Source of the DNA: Triglochin maritima
Taxonomy: Eukaryota; Streptophyta; Magnoliopsida; Alismatales; Juncaginaceae
NCBI GenBank assembly: GCA_963682175.1
Contig: OY821784.1
Span: forward strand, 31,849,621 to 31,913,620
DNA length: 64,000 bases
Direction of reading: 5' to 3'
Of this stretch, positions 10,818 to 22,511 are shown in pieces. Made by a program: the position numbers and the translations under genes. Each line of letters starts with the position of its first letter. Position 1 is the stretch's first letter. The notes under the pieces are model-generated. The model was not told the origin of the DNA. It did not search any database and saw only the letters and a program-made list of their open reading frames with translations.

Positions 10818-11999
10818 CAAGAGAGGATCTCCCTTACTGAGTCCTCTTGTACTTTTAAAAAAACTAGAGGTGCCATTAAGAAGAATAGAAAAATAGTTGC
10901 TTTGAATACAAGAGCTAATCGAGGTAATGACATACTCAGAAAACCCAAAAGCATGCATGACTTTATAAAGGAAATTCCATTCAATTCTATCAAATTTCTT
11001 TTCCATATCTAATTTAATGATGACATTGCCACCATGCACCTTATTATCAAGATGCTGAGTTTATTCAAGAGCTAGACTAATATTGTCTTCAATATGCCTA
11101 GTTTTGGTAAAAGCACCTTTTCGAGTGGAGATTATCTTTGGGATGATGAGGGAGAGCCTAGAAACAATGATTTTGGACCCTGATTTTTTAGTAGACAACA
11201 CAAAGACTAATAGGTCTAAGGTCACTTATACTAGATGGATTATTAGTTTTGGGAATAAGAGCCAGAAAAGTGGACTTACAACCCTTCACAAAGGACCTGG
11301 TTCTAAAGAAATATTGGACAACTGCTACCAGGAGGTCCTTTATGATGTCCCAGTTTTGCTGGTAGAAGTAGGTTGTGAATCCATCAGGTCCTGGAGAGTT
11401 TCCTGCATGTGAACCTGTTTAATCTCTTCTAGGCTTGGGATAACCAGTAAGGATTGGTTGTCAGCTTCATAAATGACATTAGGAATGCAATTAAATAACA
11501 CATCATGGTTGAGGTGGTTAAGGTTGCTTTGAGAAGTCAAATGGTTCTTCAAATGATTAAGGCAATCATTCTCTAATTTCTTTCATTGTTTTTGAAACTT
11601 TTATTTACTTAGAAGTTGTTTGATTAGGAGTTCATGTGTTTAAAGTTAAATGTTGCATGAAAGTACTTGGTATTCCTATCCTTATCTCTGAGCCAATCAA
11701 TTTTGCATTTTTTTCTAGTAGAAAAGTTCTTCTTGCTTCATGGTTAACTCATACTTGGCCCTAATGTCCTTGTGTTGGTCCCAAAAAGTGGGACAGTCAT
11801 CCTGCTGAATTCTGATTTCCATCTCAACTATTTCCTTCCTAGCTAGCTTTTGTAGCATTGTCTTATATAATTCCAAAGCTTTCATTATTGCACTTTTTTA
11901 GTGTCACTTTCAAAGCTTTGAGGGTGTTGCATAGTTGTTGGATTGGATTGTCCTCTATGTAGCTAGGCCATCAAGTAAATATAATGTCTTTGAGGTCAA
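10818..11999 (-). pseudogene. L1-type LINE fragment (copy 2, longer)
   Basis: Minus-strand conceptual translation, with frame changes, runs through the pre-RT linker of plant LINEs (around 11600-11990), IPSLEEIKQV and a PDGF-type motif near 11380, a LALIPK-like block near 11270, then KLDMEKKFDRIEW and GLSKGDPL near 10830-11000. Several stops and frameshifts make it inactive. Positions 10818-11240 duplicate 5774-6197, starting at the same base (GAGAGGATCTCCC). The right end is cut by the LTR of element C. Confidence 0.85.
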
Positions 12000-13343
12000 T
12001 GATTAACATCATTTCATGCTTATATTTATATCTTATATCCATTATCTTTCACCTAAACAATGCTATGTAACGAGTTTTATGTTTAGTTTTCAGGAATAAA
12101 TAGGTTTGAAGAGATGAAGCATAAAAGGACCCAAAAGCTGGGAAAAATGACTGAATTGTGAGATCTGGGGACTAAGATGCAAGGGAGAATGACCTGAACG
12201 TAAGACCGAAGGACCTAAGAGCAAAACAGAATACTCCACACCATCATGGGGAGTATTTTAGCATCTAAGACCAGCAAATATACCAAGAAAAGCCCACAAC
12301 AAAACTGAGCGCGATCCGGATCCTGCAAACCACCAATTGGCGGTCCGGATCTTCCCGGATCCGCTGAGTTTTCTAGAGCATATGTATTAGTGTTTGTTTA
12401 GGCTATTTTTGGTATCTGTTTAGTCTCACATTGGGGGATTGTCCCGGAGTGCCTTTTTCTATGGCTATAAATAGAACTCTTCACCTTCTAATGTAATCAC
12501 TCTATATTTTAAGTGGTTATTCTTCCTACTAGAAGTGAGGCCTTGAAGCACACACTAAAGTAGGAGGATGCTACTTGAAATGTGAGTCACTTGAATAAAA
12601 GTTTCTTTATTATGTTGTTTGTTTCATGTTTCATGTTTCTTGTTTTACTTTGGTTAATTTCATTTCATTAGTTTTAGTAGCTTAGTTAATATGCTTTCCT
12701 TGCTTAGTTTAATAATTAGTGTAATGTGTAGTGAGTAGTTGCATCCCCTTTGGGGGGTGGAGTAGATGTTCATACATGCATTAGAGAATGGAATGAATGC
12801 TTTATTTACAATGTGTTGATAAAACATGAATGTATGCTTGCTTGTTTAGGATAGAATTTATAATTTGATGAGTTTTTCCAAAATGATTAGACACCTCTCA
12901 TGCTTGTTTAGGTTCTGAATAAACAACTTGTATATGTAAATGTTAATCAACTAGGTTGGTGAATAGATTGATAGGGTTTGCCATAACATTTAGACACTTC
13001 CTATGAATGATAACACCACCTTCATTTGTGCTTAAAGAATGTATTCAACACCCACCTCTTTGCATGTGTGCACTCACTCCACCCCTTAGGGGTTTTCCAT
13101 TCCTGAATTTCAGCACTCTTCTTTCGTTCTTCGTTAAGTTTTAGTTACTCGTTTGTTGCTTTCTTTCGCATTTCGTATTTCGTAGTGTAGTGTAGCGTAG
13201 AGTAGCATAATCAACTCTCTTCTCCATTTTTTCGCCACTTGATTTCGTGCAAACGAGAGGTTGCTCACCTCCTTGAGGACGACCCGTATTTGCCACCGCT
13301 TCAACACGGCCGTGCACTTGCGGTTTAATTAAAACGTTCAACA
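12000..13343 (+). repeat. 5' LTR of element C (1344 bp)
   Basis: Begins TGATTAACATCATTTC and ends AAACGTTCAACA. TATAAATAG lies at 12466-12474. U3 holds one copy of the family palindrome at 12329-12344, partly decayed on its left arm. Confidence 0.92.
12466..12474 (+). promoter_or_regulatory. TATA box in element C LTR
   Basis: TATAAATAG at the conserved LTR position; U3 lies upstream, R/U5 downstream. Confidence 0.7.
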
Positions 13344-13349
13344 AGTTTT

Positions 13350-13367
13350 TGGCGCCGTTGCCGGGGA
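13350..13367 (+). other. Primer-binding site, element C
   Basis: TGGCGCCGTTGCCGGGGA, tRNA-Asp type, six bases inside the LTR; no mismatch. Confidence 0.92.
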
Positions 13368-14516
13368 GGTGCCAGTCCAGACTCTTGTTTGGACGATTCG
13401 AGTGGATTTAATTTGTGTTTTGTAGTTTTTCTTTGTTTCAGGAGACTTGGAGTGGCCAGGAGAAGTTGGAGGCCAACCTGGGCACTTGGACCGCCAATTG
13501 GCGGTCTAGTGAGCTCTATTTACCTTCTAATTTCTTTGTGTTGTTACCATAATTGATTTAGTGATATGGGACTTGATTTGGCATGTTTTTACTTATAGTT
13601 TGTTCCCAGATCAATAATCACACTTCCTTTAAGCAACTTGGACACTAAAATCCAAAGCAAAAGATTAGGCATTCTTCTTGTTTAGGTCATGCATCATGTA
13701 TGTGACTTAGGTATGTAGATTGTCTTTTATCTTAGCTTTATTTTCAGTTGCTGAGAGCTGGCGTGAGGTACGCACCTTCTACTCTCATTCATGCATTTCG
13801 TATGAACATGCATTAGTTAGTAGGAAGTGCATTGAAACAAGTGTGAGTTGAGTGTTTGTTTGGAGAGTTGATTGTTAGATTTAGACTCCAAAACGCTACT
13901 AAGGAGTGGCTGTCCCATAAAGATAAGGTGGGGGATTTCATCACCCTTTCCTTCGCCCCACAAACCACACTAATAAAGAGCCTAATTTTTAAAATCAAGT
14001 AGACATTAGCTCTAAGGATCTTGGACGCATTAGGAGAGTGATCCGGTCCCGACCGTCATGGCCTGATCGGCGTTGCCCACTTTGTCGATAGTAGGAGAGA
14101 CGAGATCTCCGGATCTTGGCTCACTTGCTGGGCTTTGTGGTCCTCGTCGTAGGGAGGTGAGGCGTGTTGAGGCCGTGTGACCTCACAGTTAGGCGTCGTC
14201 TAGCTGTAAGGACCTATAGCGACCTTAGGATTGCTTGAGCCTTGTTTGCTTGTGTGCTTCTACCTGTACCCATCCGTCGTAGCATAAGGACTTCTTCCCT
14301 TCTCTCCTAAGTCATTCTTTCTCTCCTGCGTTCCCCCGTCTTCTCCTCTACGCACATTCTTTGTTAAAAAAGGGTTTTGGTGTGTGTGCACCTTTGTGCA
14401 TGCTTTTGTGGACACGAGACGAGAGGGGTCGTTTCACGAGGAGCGTTGTCAATCCGGCTTCGATAGTCGATTTCTCGACGCCTTCTTTCTCTCGTGTCGC
14501 ACACAGTCTGGGTTCA
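13368..14516 (+). other. Leader of element C
   Basis: Non-coding leader of about 1.15 kb, closely similar to that of element E. It includes a perfect 16-bp copy of the family palindrome at 13490-13505. Confidence 0.7.
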
Positions 14517-15859
14517 ATGTCTGCTAATTTCCATGAGGGGGAGCAGTTGCTGGACTCACCTGTTCGACCAGTGCTTCAAGTTGTCGCTCCCATACCTCTA
14601 CGTGATAGATGCTACCTGAGTCGTACTGCTCTACCCTCATGCATCGTATTGCCAGAGGCAAATGGGAACCAATTTGAGGTTAAGCCTCAGTTTATTTCCA
14701 TGCTCCCTCACTTCACTAGGAAAGGTGACCCCTATATCTTTCTCAGGGAATTTGAGGAGGTCTGTGCTATGTTCAAGCTGCAACAACTTAGCACAGACTC
14801 CATCCATCTTAGGCTTGTCCCCTTTGCGCTGAAGGATGATGCCAAGAAGTGATTGTACAGCAACCAGGCGAATGCCTTTAGGACTTCGGATGAGTTTCAA
14901 TCTGCATTCCTCAAGAAATACTTTCCAAATCATCGGACTCAAAAATTGAGGAACGAAATCAATTCGTTCTATCAACTTGAGACCGAAACATTTTGTGCAT
15001 ATCTAGAGAGGTTCAAGGAGCTACTATCCTCATGCCCTCACCATGGCTTTGAGTTGTGACATCTTTGTCAGATTGTTTACGAGGGTCTTCACATCCCGTC
15101 CCGAACGCTCCTTGAGTCCAAGTGTCAAGGAGAGTTCTTGGGAAAGGATTAAAGGGAGGCATGTGCTTTCCTAGAAGACCTTGCTGAGAAAACATTGCAA
15201 TGGGAGAGTGTAAGGGAACCACCTGCATCATCCAGCATAGGAGCGAGGATCGCGAATGCAAACTCGACTAGATCGGGTGTCGCATTTGCTGTCGATACCA
15301 CTACGGCCACCGAGGCACTCATGACGGCCTTAATGCGCCGTATGGATTCGATTGAGCTCCAAAACCAACAAGGTGCACCTCACATGTCCACATCTGGTCG
15401 AGTTCCCTATCATTCATGTGGTAGGATAGGTCATGTAGAAAGCGAGTGTGCGTCCATTCCTCCTGAGATGGAACATGTCAACGCCATCTATGACAGAGCT
15501 AGGAATGACCCATACACATCATCTTATAATCCTGGATGGAGGAACCACCCCAATTTTTCATGGAACCAAAACAACCCCCCGGTGGTCCTTCAAACTCCTC
15601 TCTAACATCTAACCAATCATACCAACCTCCCATGCATGCACAATCTTATCAGCCACCCCAAGCACCAATCACCAATCAATCGGGTTTCCCAAATTCCAAT
15701 AATATGGAAACCCGATTCAATTCGCTTGAAACCTTGACTCATGGACTTGAAAACTCAATGAAAATTTTTATGTCAACCACAAGTCGCAAGTTCTCACTTC
15801 AAATCGGCAGACCATCAAATCTCTAAAGTTTCAGATGGGCCAATTGGCTCAGTCTGTAC
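14517..15859 (+). pseudogene. gag: Broken gag of element C
   Basis: Homologous to the element E gag throughout. Starting from ATG 14517 (aligned with ATG 38150 of E), the frame meets TGA at 14850 (Trp of KKW lost), TGA at 15057 (another Trp) and a TAA near 15149 (Glu lost). Frameshifts follow in the Q/P-rich part around 15590 and again close to 15880. The CCHC knuckle is damaged too: its first Cys has become Tyr (YHSCGRIGHVESEC). At least three nonsense changes, two of them TGG to TGA, make it non-functional. Confidence 0.85.
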
Positions 15860-16891
15860 ATGAAAGAGAGAGGGTCTTTGCCTAGCCAGCTTGAGGCTAA
15901 CCCCCGCATGTACCAACAACAACACATGCAAAATGAGAATGTGGTACCTCGGGGGAGGCAAGTGAACCATGTGGAGGAACTTGTTCACCATGTCAATTCC
16001 ATTGTGACCTTAAGGAATGGAAAGCAGGTTGACAATCACATTTCCTTGCCACACCCACCACCATCTATGCAGCCCCTTAGTGGGAATGGTGGTAAAGAAG
16101 AGGCTGAGGGTGAGGATAATACACCAACGCCTCCTTCTCAGGCACTGCAGAAAACCTACCTGCCAAAAGCTCCTTATCCAAGTAGGTTAACCAAAAAGCA
16201 GAGTGACACAATGGACAAGATATTAGAGGTATTTAAGCAAGTTAAGGTTAACATCCCCTTGTTGGTTGTCATCCAACAAATACCTCAATATGCCAAAGTG
16301 TTGAAGGATCTCTGCACAACCAAGAGGAAGACCAATATTCCTAAGAAAGCATTCTTGGCTGCAAATGTAAGCTCACTTTTGTCCAATCCCCTCTACACAA
16401 AATACAAGGACCCTGGGTGTCCTACTATTCAGTGTACGATAGGGGACACTAGCATGAGTAATATTTTGCTTGATTTAGGATCAGCGGTCAACCTCCTCCC
16501 ATTTTCTGTTTATCAACAGTTAAATTTGGGAGAATTGAAACCAACTAACATCACCATCCAATTGGAAGATAGATTCATTCGTGTTCCAAAGGGGATTATT
16601 GAGGACGTGCTTATTAAAGTTGGAGATTTTATATTTCTAGTCGATTTTGTTGTCCTCGATACCAATCCTGTTGCGAACACCCACTCTCAAATACCTTTGA
16701 TTTTGGGTAGACCATTTCTGGCAACTTCCAACGCCTTAATTAATTGTAGAAATGGTCTCATGAAGCTCTCATTCGGTAACATGAGTGCCGAGTTTCATGT
16801 GTTCAACTCTGGTAGGCAACAGGAGCTCATGGATCAACCTTTAAATCTAAATCTCATCCGCCAATTGGAAAAAGCACCACAAAATCAATGA
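15860..16891 (+). CDS. pro: Aspartic protease region of element C
   Basis: 343 residues, open. A charged N-terminal part (KERGSLPSQLE, VTLRNGKQVDNHI) is followed by KILEVFKQVKVNIPLL and the protease, with DLGSAVNLL at about residue 205 and LGRPFLATSNALINCRNG downstream. The active site is D-L-G rather than D-S/T-G, as in B and E. It lies downstream of a broken gag and probably began as the 3' part of one gag-pro frame, so the ATG at 15860 is formal. No reverse transcriptase follows. Confidence 0.75.
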   Translation: MKERGSLPSQLEANPRMYQQQHMQNENVVPRGRQVNHVEELVHHVNSIVTLRNGKQVDNHISLPHPPPSMQPLSGNGGKEEAEGEDNTPTPPSQALQKTYLPKAPYPSRLTKKQSDTMDKILEVFKQVKVNIPLLVVIQQIPQYAKVLKDLCTTKRKTNIPKKAFLAANVSSLLSNPLYTKYKDPGCPTIQCTIGDTSMSNILLDLGSAVNLLPFSVYQQLNLGELKPTNITIQLEDRFIRVPKGIIEDVLIKVGDFIFLVDFVVLDTNPVANTHSQIPLILGRPFLATSNALINCRNGLMKLSFGNMSAEFHVFNSGRQQELMDQPLNLNLIRQLEKAPQNQ

Positions 16892-16906
16892 ACACCCCTA
16901 ACACCA

Positions 16907-17464
16907 ATGCAACCCGTTGAGAATGATTGGGGGGCCAGCGAAAACTCATTGCCTGTCTTTGCAATGCAACAGAGTGAGCTGGCATCAAACATAAATGTCC
17001 AAAAGGAGTGTTCGTTCAATGATTCAGTTGAGAGTACTAGTGAGAGTGAGACACCTCATCATATGCCAATACCAGAAGGTGACTCTACCTCATGTCACAT
17101 GGCCATTGAGCCATTTGAGCTTCATATTGACTCCAACAAGGACGCACCTATGACCGAGCTTATGGTTGATGATCTAAATGATGGTGGGAGGTACTTGTTG
17201 GATGACTTGGGGAGAAGCCCCATTCTTAGTGATGCAGGTCTGCTGCATCCATCGAATGAGCTTGAGGAACTCATTCTGATGCACCCACCTATTGGTTGGA
17301 GGGTTTTGTTCGATGAGCAACTAAACCCTAGTGAGGCAACACAACTTCACTCATTCATGTTGCCTACACCCGACCAATATCATGAGGGGTTCGAGCCTTT
17401 CAGCTTTGACCTTTCACCCCTCATGACACCTCAGAGTACCGGTGAAGCTTGCCCATCTCGGTAA
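16907..17464 (+). CDS. Accessory ORF of element C (premature stop)
   Basis: 185 residues, starting 15 bp after the pro stop. It aligns almost completely with the 200-residue accessory protein of element E. A CAA-to-TAA change at 17462-17464 removes the last 15 residues; the frame then runs on to the ancestral TGA at 17507. Acidic, no membrane segment or signal peptide evident. Conserved blocks: EPFELHIDS, DDLGRSPILSDAGLL, PPIGWRVLFDEQ and FEPFSF. I do not recognise the family. It could be a decayed envelope-like ORF, since Athila relatives carry one downstream of pol, but no such feature is visible. Confidence 0.7.
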   Translation: MQPVENDWGASENSLPVFAMQQSELASNINVQKECSFNDSVESTSESETPHHMPIPEGDSTSCHMAIEPFELHIDSNKDAPMTELMVDDLNDGGRYLLDDLGRSPILSDAGLLHPSNELEELILMHPPIGWRVLFDEQLNPSEATQLHSFMLPTPDQYHEGFEPFSFDLSPLMTPQSTGEACPSR

Positions 17465-17788
17465 GTCTCTGGTCCTCATGACTTGATGTTCTCATTTGAT
17501 GTTCCTTGACCAAATGATTATGAGAATATCGTTGTTGTTGTATATATCATGTTAAAAAAAAGAGTAATAAAAGACTCCATGAGTGAGCATTGATTGTTGT
17601 GGGCCCCAACCCTTGTGTACTTGGGCCCCATTTCTTCACGTATTTGTCTCCCTTCTTCAGTATCTCACAGGTTTTGAGGGAATTCGGGTTTGTGTCCATC
17701 ACTATAACAATGAACTTCCTGTTGCGCTTAATGTTGGTGAGATCTTCCATTTTTCATGCATAAATCCATGTAGTATCTTGCTCACATT

Positions 17789-17802
17789 CATTGAGGACAA
17801 TG
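17789..17802 (+). other. Conserved hairpin motif, element C
   Basis: CATTGAGGACAATG with the stem and loop seen in A, B and E. Just after it (about 17814) the sequence jumps into the 3' half of an LTR, so the internal polypurine tract that should follow is deleted. Confidence 0.8.
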
Positions 17803-17814
17803 CATGAATGTTTA

Positions 17815-18313
17815 ATTTGGAGTAATCAAAATACAAGTTAACTTGATGGTTTCTGCCATATTCATTATGTACATCTCATGTTTGTTTAGGTTCTTAATAA
17901 CAAACTTGTTTATGCTCATATTAATCAACTAGGTTAGTGATTTGGATGATAGGTCTTGCCATTATGTACTTCCTATGCATAGCAACACTACCTACACTTG
18001 TGCTCTATTGAATACATTCATCACCACTTATTTCATGTGTACACACACTCCATCCCTTAGGGGTTTCCATTCCTGAATTCCAGCTTGCTTTATTAGTTAG
18101 TTTAGTTTCCTAGTTGCTTGCTTTCATCGCCTTTGTTTGTTGCTTATTAGTGTAGCATAGCTTAGTTTAGTTTAGTATAATCACTTCTTCTTCCCCTCTT
18201 TTCCCACTTGCATTCGAAAGAACTAGAGTCAACACGCCTCCCTATGGATCGACTCGTACTTGCCACCGCTTCATCGTGGTCATGCACTTGCGGTTTAAAT
18301 AAAATATCAATCA
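17815..18313 (+). repeat. Truncated 3' LTR (R/U5 part), element C
   Basis: Matches the last 500 bp of the family LTRs, including CACTCCATCCCTTAGGGG and CACTTGCGGTTTAAAT, and ends ATCAATCA. U3 and the TATA box are missing. Confidence 0.85.
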
Positions 18314-21300
18314 CAAGACAACGTGCCAATTAGACTCAACTGGATCTTGAACATAAAAGCATTGTTCCGTGGCACATACTAAAATGAATGCATCTTGCTC
18401 GTGCTTGGTTTGGGCCATGTTAATGGAAGTAAAACCATTTTTATCAACTTGTATCCCATCCTTTCCTGACTCATCAAACCATATTCATTTAAACACATTA
18501 TCTTCAAGCTTGGGCCGTAGGATAACTCAATCACTACATCTAAAGTCCAATAATATGTGATGACATCAAATCTGGGATTTCAATCTCTACTACTAGAATA
18601 ACTTGATGTTTTAGCTGACATGGTAATGGCACTATGTTGGGTCCTTCTTGTACTCTCGAGCTTTTTCGTATGAAAGTTATATCCATTCACACAATATCCC
18701 TTATAAGATATAACCTTAGAGATTGGACCTCTTGCAAGCCATTTCAAGTCTTCAGTAACATCTGAACTTTCTTGAACATGCATGTCATTCATGAAATTAC
18801 AAAACCATCTCTGGAACATATCACTGTGTAGCTTTTCAAGTTGATGAGGATTCAAGTTTTGATTACTAGATGATATTTCTTACAGATGAAGATCTAAATA
18901 TGGTGTTACAATATCTAGATTAAACAATACATAACGATGAACTTTCTCCAACATAACCTGATCTTAAAAAAGATTCTCCCTACCCCCAAGTGGTTTCCCA
19001 TTAGCGTACCAATCTTCACATGTTAATTTTGTATCCACCTCATCCAAATAACGAGAGCAAAATGTCAAACAGTCCTCTGCCAAGTACCCTTCCACGATAG
19101 AGCCTTCAGGTTTACATTTGTTTCGAACATAATATTTCAATGTTAGCAATTAACGCTCTATAGGATACATCTATATGTAAAACACTGTTCCACCCAATAA
19201 TATTTCACCAACTAAGTGTATATGAAAATATATCATGATGGTGAAAAATCCCAGAGGAAAGATACGCTCGAGCTGACAAAGAGTAATAACTATTTCACCC
19301 TTCAACATTTCCATTTCTTGTACAACAATTACTTTACTATAGATCCCCTTAAAATATGAAGAAACTGACACAATTATGCCACAAATATTTTCATCTAATG
19401 CTTTCCAAAGAGCCTATGGAAGGATTTGTTGCGCACGTATGTGAAAATTGTGGTTTTTTAAACCAGAAATCTTTCTTTCCTTCAACTTGACGTGTACATT
19501 GATATTGGACGAAAACCCACGAACCTTTATTTGACAAGACGAATGCAGATTCCGGACCCTTGCCTTTACTTAATTCGCTTATATGTAACGCCTTTCGAAT
19601 ACCCATTTCTTGTAGGTCCATCTGAGCGTTATCGTCATCTTTGGATTTCTTAGCCTTCAACACAGTATTTAATGTCACATACATTCTTCTTTGTATGCAT
19701 CACATCTATATTATATCAAATGAGAAGATTCTGCCAATATGGGAGTTGAAAAAAAATAGATTTTTTCTTCCAACCATAAGAAAGTTTCAATTCCTAAACA
19801 TCTTTTCTCCTTTTTCCATTCCCGGGCGGTAATGGTTTTCCAAACGGAATGTCTTCGTAATAGGCAAGTTACAGCAAAACTTCATTTTCTGATAAGACAA
19901 ACGGTGCAATATGAAACTCTTGATTGCCATCAAAAAAATTCCTATCATGGCGCCAACGATAAGCTCACGGAAGCCAACTTCGGTGGCCCATGAAGGATTC
20001 TTTCGTCCATGCTTCAATCGAATACTATATGTATCCTTATTACAACATCGACAGACAAATTTTCCTTTTGTACTCCAACCAGAAAGATTAGTATAAGCAG
20101 GGAAGTCATTTATCCTCCACATTACAGTCGTATGCATCTTGAAATTATTTTTCAAATCTGTATCATATGTGATAACTCCATCATCCCATAATGTTTTCAA
20201 CTCCTCAATTAACGATTGTAGGTATACATCGATGTCATTTCCTACTGCTTGAGGACCAGGAATTTACAAAGACTTTATAAAATATGGTTGCTTCATGCAT
20301 AACAACAAACGTTGTAGATTATAAGGCATCAAAATCACTAGTCTAGTGTTGTGATTTGATGTCATTGTACCACAAGGACTAAACCTGTTTCTTAATCTTT
20401 TATTTCTTTGTTCTGTAGTGAAATTCGGATATGTTTTGTCCATGTGCTTCCACGCAAGCGCATCAGCAGGATGACGAAGGAACCAATCATCTTTTCGCTC
20501 TTTAGAATGCACCTCTTTTTTTCGCCACATCTCTATTTATGTAACCTACGCAGTCTTGGAAGCAATGGAAAATACCTTAGAACCTTCACTGCCTTTTATT
20601 TTGAATTATGCCTTTTTCATCTACTCCTTCTTGTGACCATCTCGACGTCCCACATCTGTCACCAATTTCTTTCTTCACATCTTCTTTCCAATACAACATG
20701 CAATCCTTAGGACAAGCATCGATTTTCTTACAACTGAGCCATAACTCTTGAACGATTTTCTTTGCTTCATAATATAACGACGAAATATTTGTACCACCAT
20801 CTAGAAGTGTTTCTTGGAGCAAATCAAGAGGCATAGAGAATGACTTATTTCTCCAACTGTTCAAGATTTTTATATGAAAAATGCGAACTAAGAACGACAA
20901 TTTTGTGAACTTTTTGCACCTCCATACAATGGTTCTTTAGCATCAGTCACAAGTTTTGAAGGACAATCTGGATCACCCTAAATTTCTGCTTCTTCCATGT
21001 CATATTTGTCGTCTAGAACATCTTCAATTTCCACATTTTCATAATGACTATTGTCATGTTCCTCATCAACTCCTTTGTTTCCTCCAACATCTCTGTAAAT
21101 ATTTTCCAACATTCCTTGCATGTCGTCAACAACATTTGGGTTGATGTGAAAGTTGATTGGACTTTTGCTAGATGTTCCAGGTGGTTTTTTGCCATGACAT
21201 ATCCACGTAGGATAATCCGGCATGAAACGTTTTAGGACGACATGTTCACGAACTTGACTTGGATCACGAAGTTCATTAGTTCTACAAATCTTGCAACGAC

Positions 21301-21361
21301 AAGGGATATTGCCACTTAAGCATTCCAAATTTGCGATTGCAATATTTAAAAACTCATCCAA
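18314..21361 (-). pseudogene. CACTA (En/Spm) TNP2-type transposase remnant
   Basis: Minus strand, N- to C-terminus from right to left. 21361-20978 is a transposase-associated domain (CRCKICRTNE, TWICHGK). 20900-20586 has SYxxAKK-type, IDACPKDCMLYW and CGTSRW motifs. 20530-20264 and 20200-19787 are Transposase_21 (HPADALAWK, INDFPAYTNLSGWSTKGK, LKHGRKNPSW). 19371-18964 is the DUF4218 region (LCQLERIFPLGFFTIMIYF, RNKCKPEGSIVEGYLAED). 18855-18314 is DUF4216 (LARGPISKVISYKGY, FYVQDP). Many frameshifts and stops interrupt it. The C-terminal end is cut by element C's LTR. No CACTA terminus was found for this copy. Confidence 0.88.
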
Positions 21362-21661
21362 CCCTTTTATGTATTGAAGTGTGAATCTATCATCAATCTA
21401 TAATCAAGATTTGCCTGGTACGATTGACATCCTAGTGAAGTCACACAAAAAAATAATTATATATAAAGGTCAATATTTTAAAAAGTAAGTTTATTAAATA
21501 ATTGGACCTACCCTAATACGATAATATACTTCTCATAATCCATTTTTCTTTATGTGTTTATCTAAAGGTCAATATTATATCTTCAAGTCAATATTTAAAA
21601 ATAAATAAATTTATAAAAACTTCGGTAGAATCTCCCCTAAAAAATTAATTATGAAATAATT
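21362..21661. other. Non-coding remnant upstream of TNP2 remnant
   Basis: AT-rich, presumably 5' intron or UTR of the CACTA remnant; nothing specific recognised. AATAATT at 21655-21661 is the left target-site copy of the following MITE. Confidence 0.4.
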
Positions 21662-22180
21662 TTGGGGTTTTTTGCTTGGGTGCGATTGCAAAGTGCTGAT
21701 ATTGGATCTATGTACTTGAGTTTTTGAATTTTACTTGGATGCACTTGCATAAAAACCATATTGGTTTTGTACACTCAAAATTGACGACATCAAAAGCCCA
21801 GACCTCCTTATGGAAACATATCACCACACTGATGACCCTCTCGGTGAAGACCTCGAAGATGGAGGAGATTTGACGGTAGTGACGACCAACTGATGGACGG
21901 AAGATGGCGTAGAGCGAGTTGGAGGAGTCTGGGAGAGAGTTGTAATTAAGGGAAGTTTGAGTCAATGAGTGGTTTTTGGCGGGAGGAGGTGATTGGGAAA
22001 TGTAACATGACAGATGGATAATGATATCTAGGAACAATAACGTGACAGAGTGGAACACCGTAAATTTGGAGTGCACAAAATCAATATGATTTTTATGCAA
22101 GTGCACCCAAGTAAAATCTAAAAACTCAAGTGCATAGATCCAATATCACCACTTTACAAGTGCACCCAAGCAAAAAACCC
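21662..22180. mobile_element. Mutator-like MITE with long inverted repeats
   Basis: 519 bp. Inverted repeats of about 115-125 bp (21662-21786 and 22066-22180) share GGGTTTTTTGCTTGGGTGC, then GATATTGGATCTATG and TTACTTGG.TGCACTTGCATA with few mismatches. AATAATT is present on both sides (21655-21661, 22181-22187). Long TIRs starting GGG and a TSD of 7 bp or a little more fit a Mutator-like non-autonomous element. The central 280 bp is less AT-rich and could be captured sequence. Confidence 0.8.
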
Positions 22181-22240
22181 AATAATTCTCAACCTGCATT
22201 AAAACTCTAAAAACAATTCCTAGCATTGTTCACTTAAGAA

Positions 22241-22503
22241 TAGGGGTGAGCAACCGTTCTGACCCGGACCGGAACTGGATCGACTCCGTACCCTAGACCG
22301 AAGATCGGACCGGTCCAAAGCTGGTTTTTTTACCTTAATTTTTTTTTTAAAAATCAGATCGGTCCGGACCGGACCGGAACCGAATTGTCTCCGGATCCCG
22401 GACCGAAGACCGGACCGGTTGGATCCGGTCCGGACCAAAACCCAGACCGACCGGTCCAGTCCGGTCCAAAAAGCCGGAGCGGACCGGTTATTGCTCACCC
22501 CTA
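22241..22503. mobile_element. hAT-type MITE (TAGGGGTGAGCAA ends)
   Basis: 263 bp. Perfect 13-bp terminal inverted repeats TAGGGGTGAGCAA / TTGCTCACCCCTA with an exact 8-bp target-site duplication CTTAAGAA (22233-22240 and 22504-22511). The inside is rich in alternating CGGACCGG/CCGGTCC, as in a known class of plant hAT elements, so a single strand can fold extensively. No transposase. Confidence 0.95.
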
Positions 22504-22511
22504 CTTAAGAA

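Larger units (their letters stand above)
12000..18313 (+). mobile_element. Element C: decayed Athila-type gag-pro element with accessory ORF
   Basis: 5' LTR 12000-13343, primer site, leader, broken gag, open pro, accessory ORF, hairpin, then a deletion that removes the 3' untranslated region and most of the 3' LTR. No reverse transcriptase or integrase. Flanks (GTCAA before, CAAGA after) do not form a target-site duplication, and the 3' LTR tail matches element A's variant rather than its own 5' LTR, so the right end has been rearranged or recombined. Confidence 0.88.

Noticed and set aside
22220..22498. R/S/G-rich open frame on the minus strand
   Set aside because: It is the hAT MITE's CGGACCGG-type repeat read as protein.
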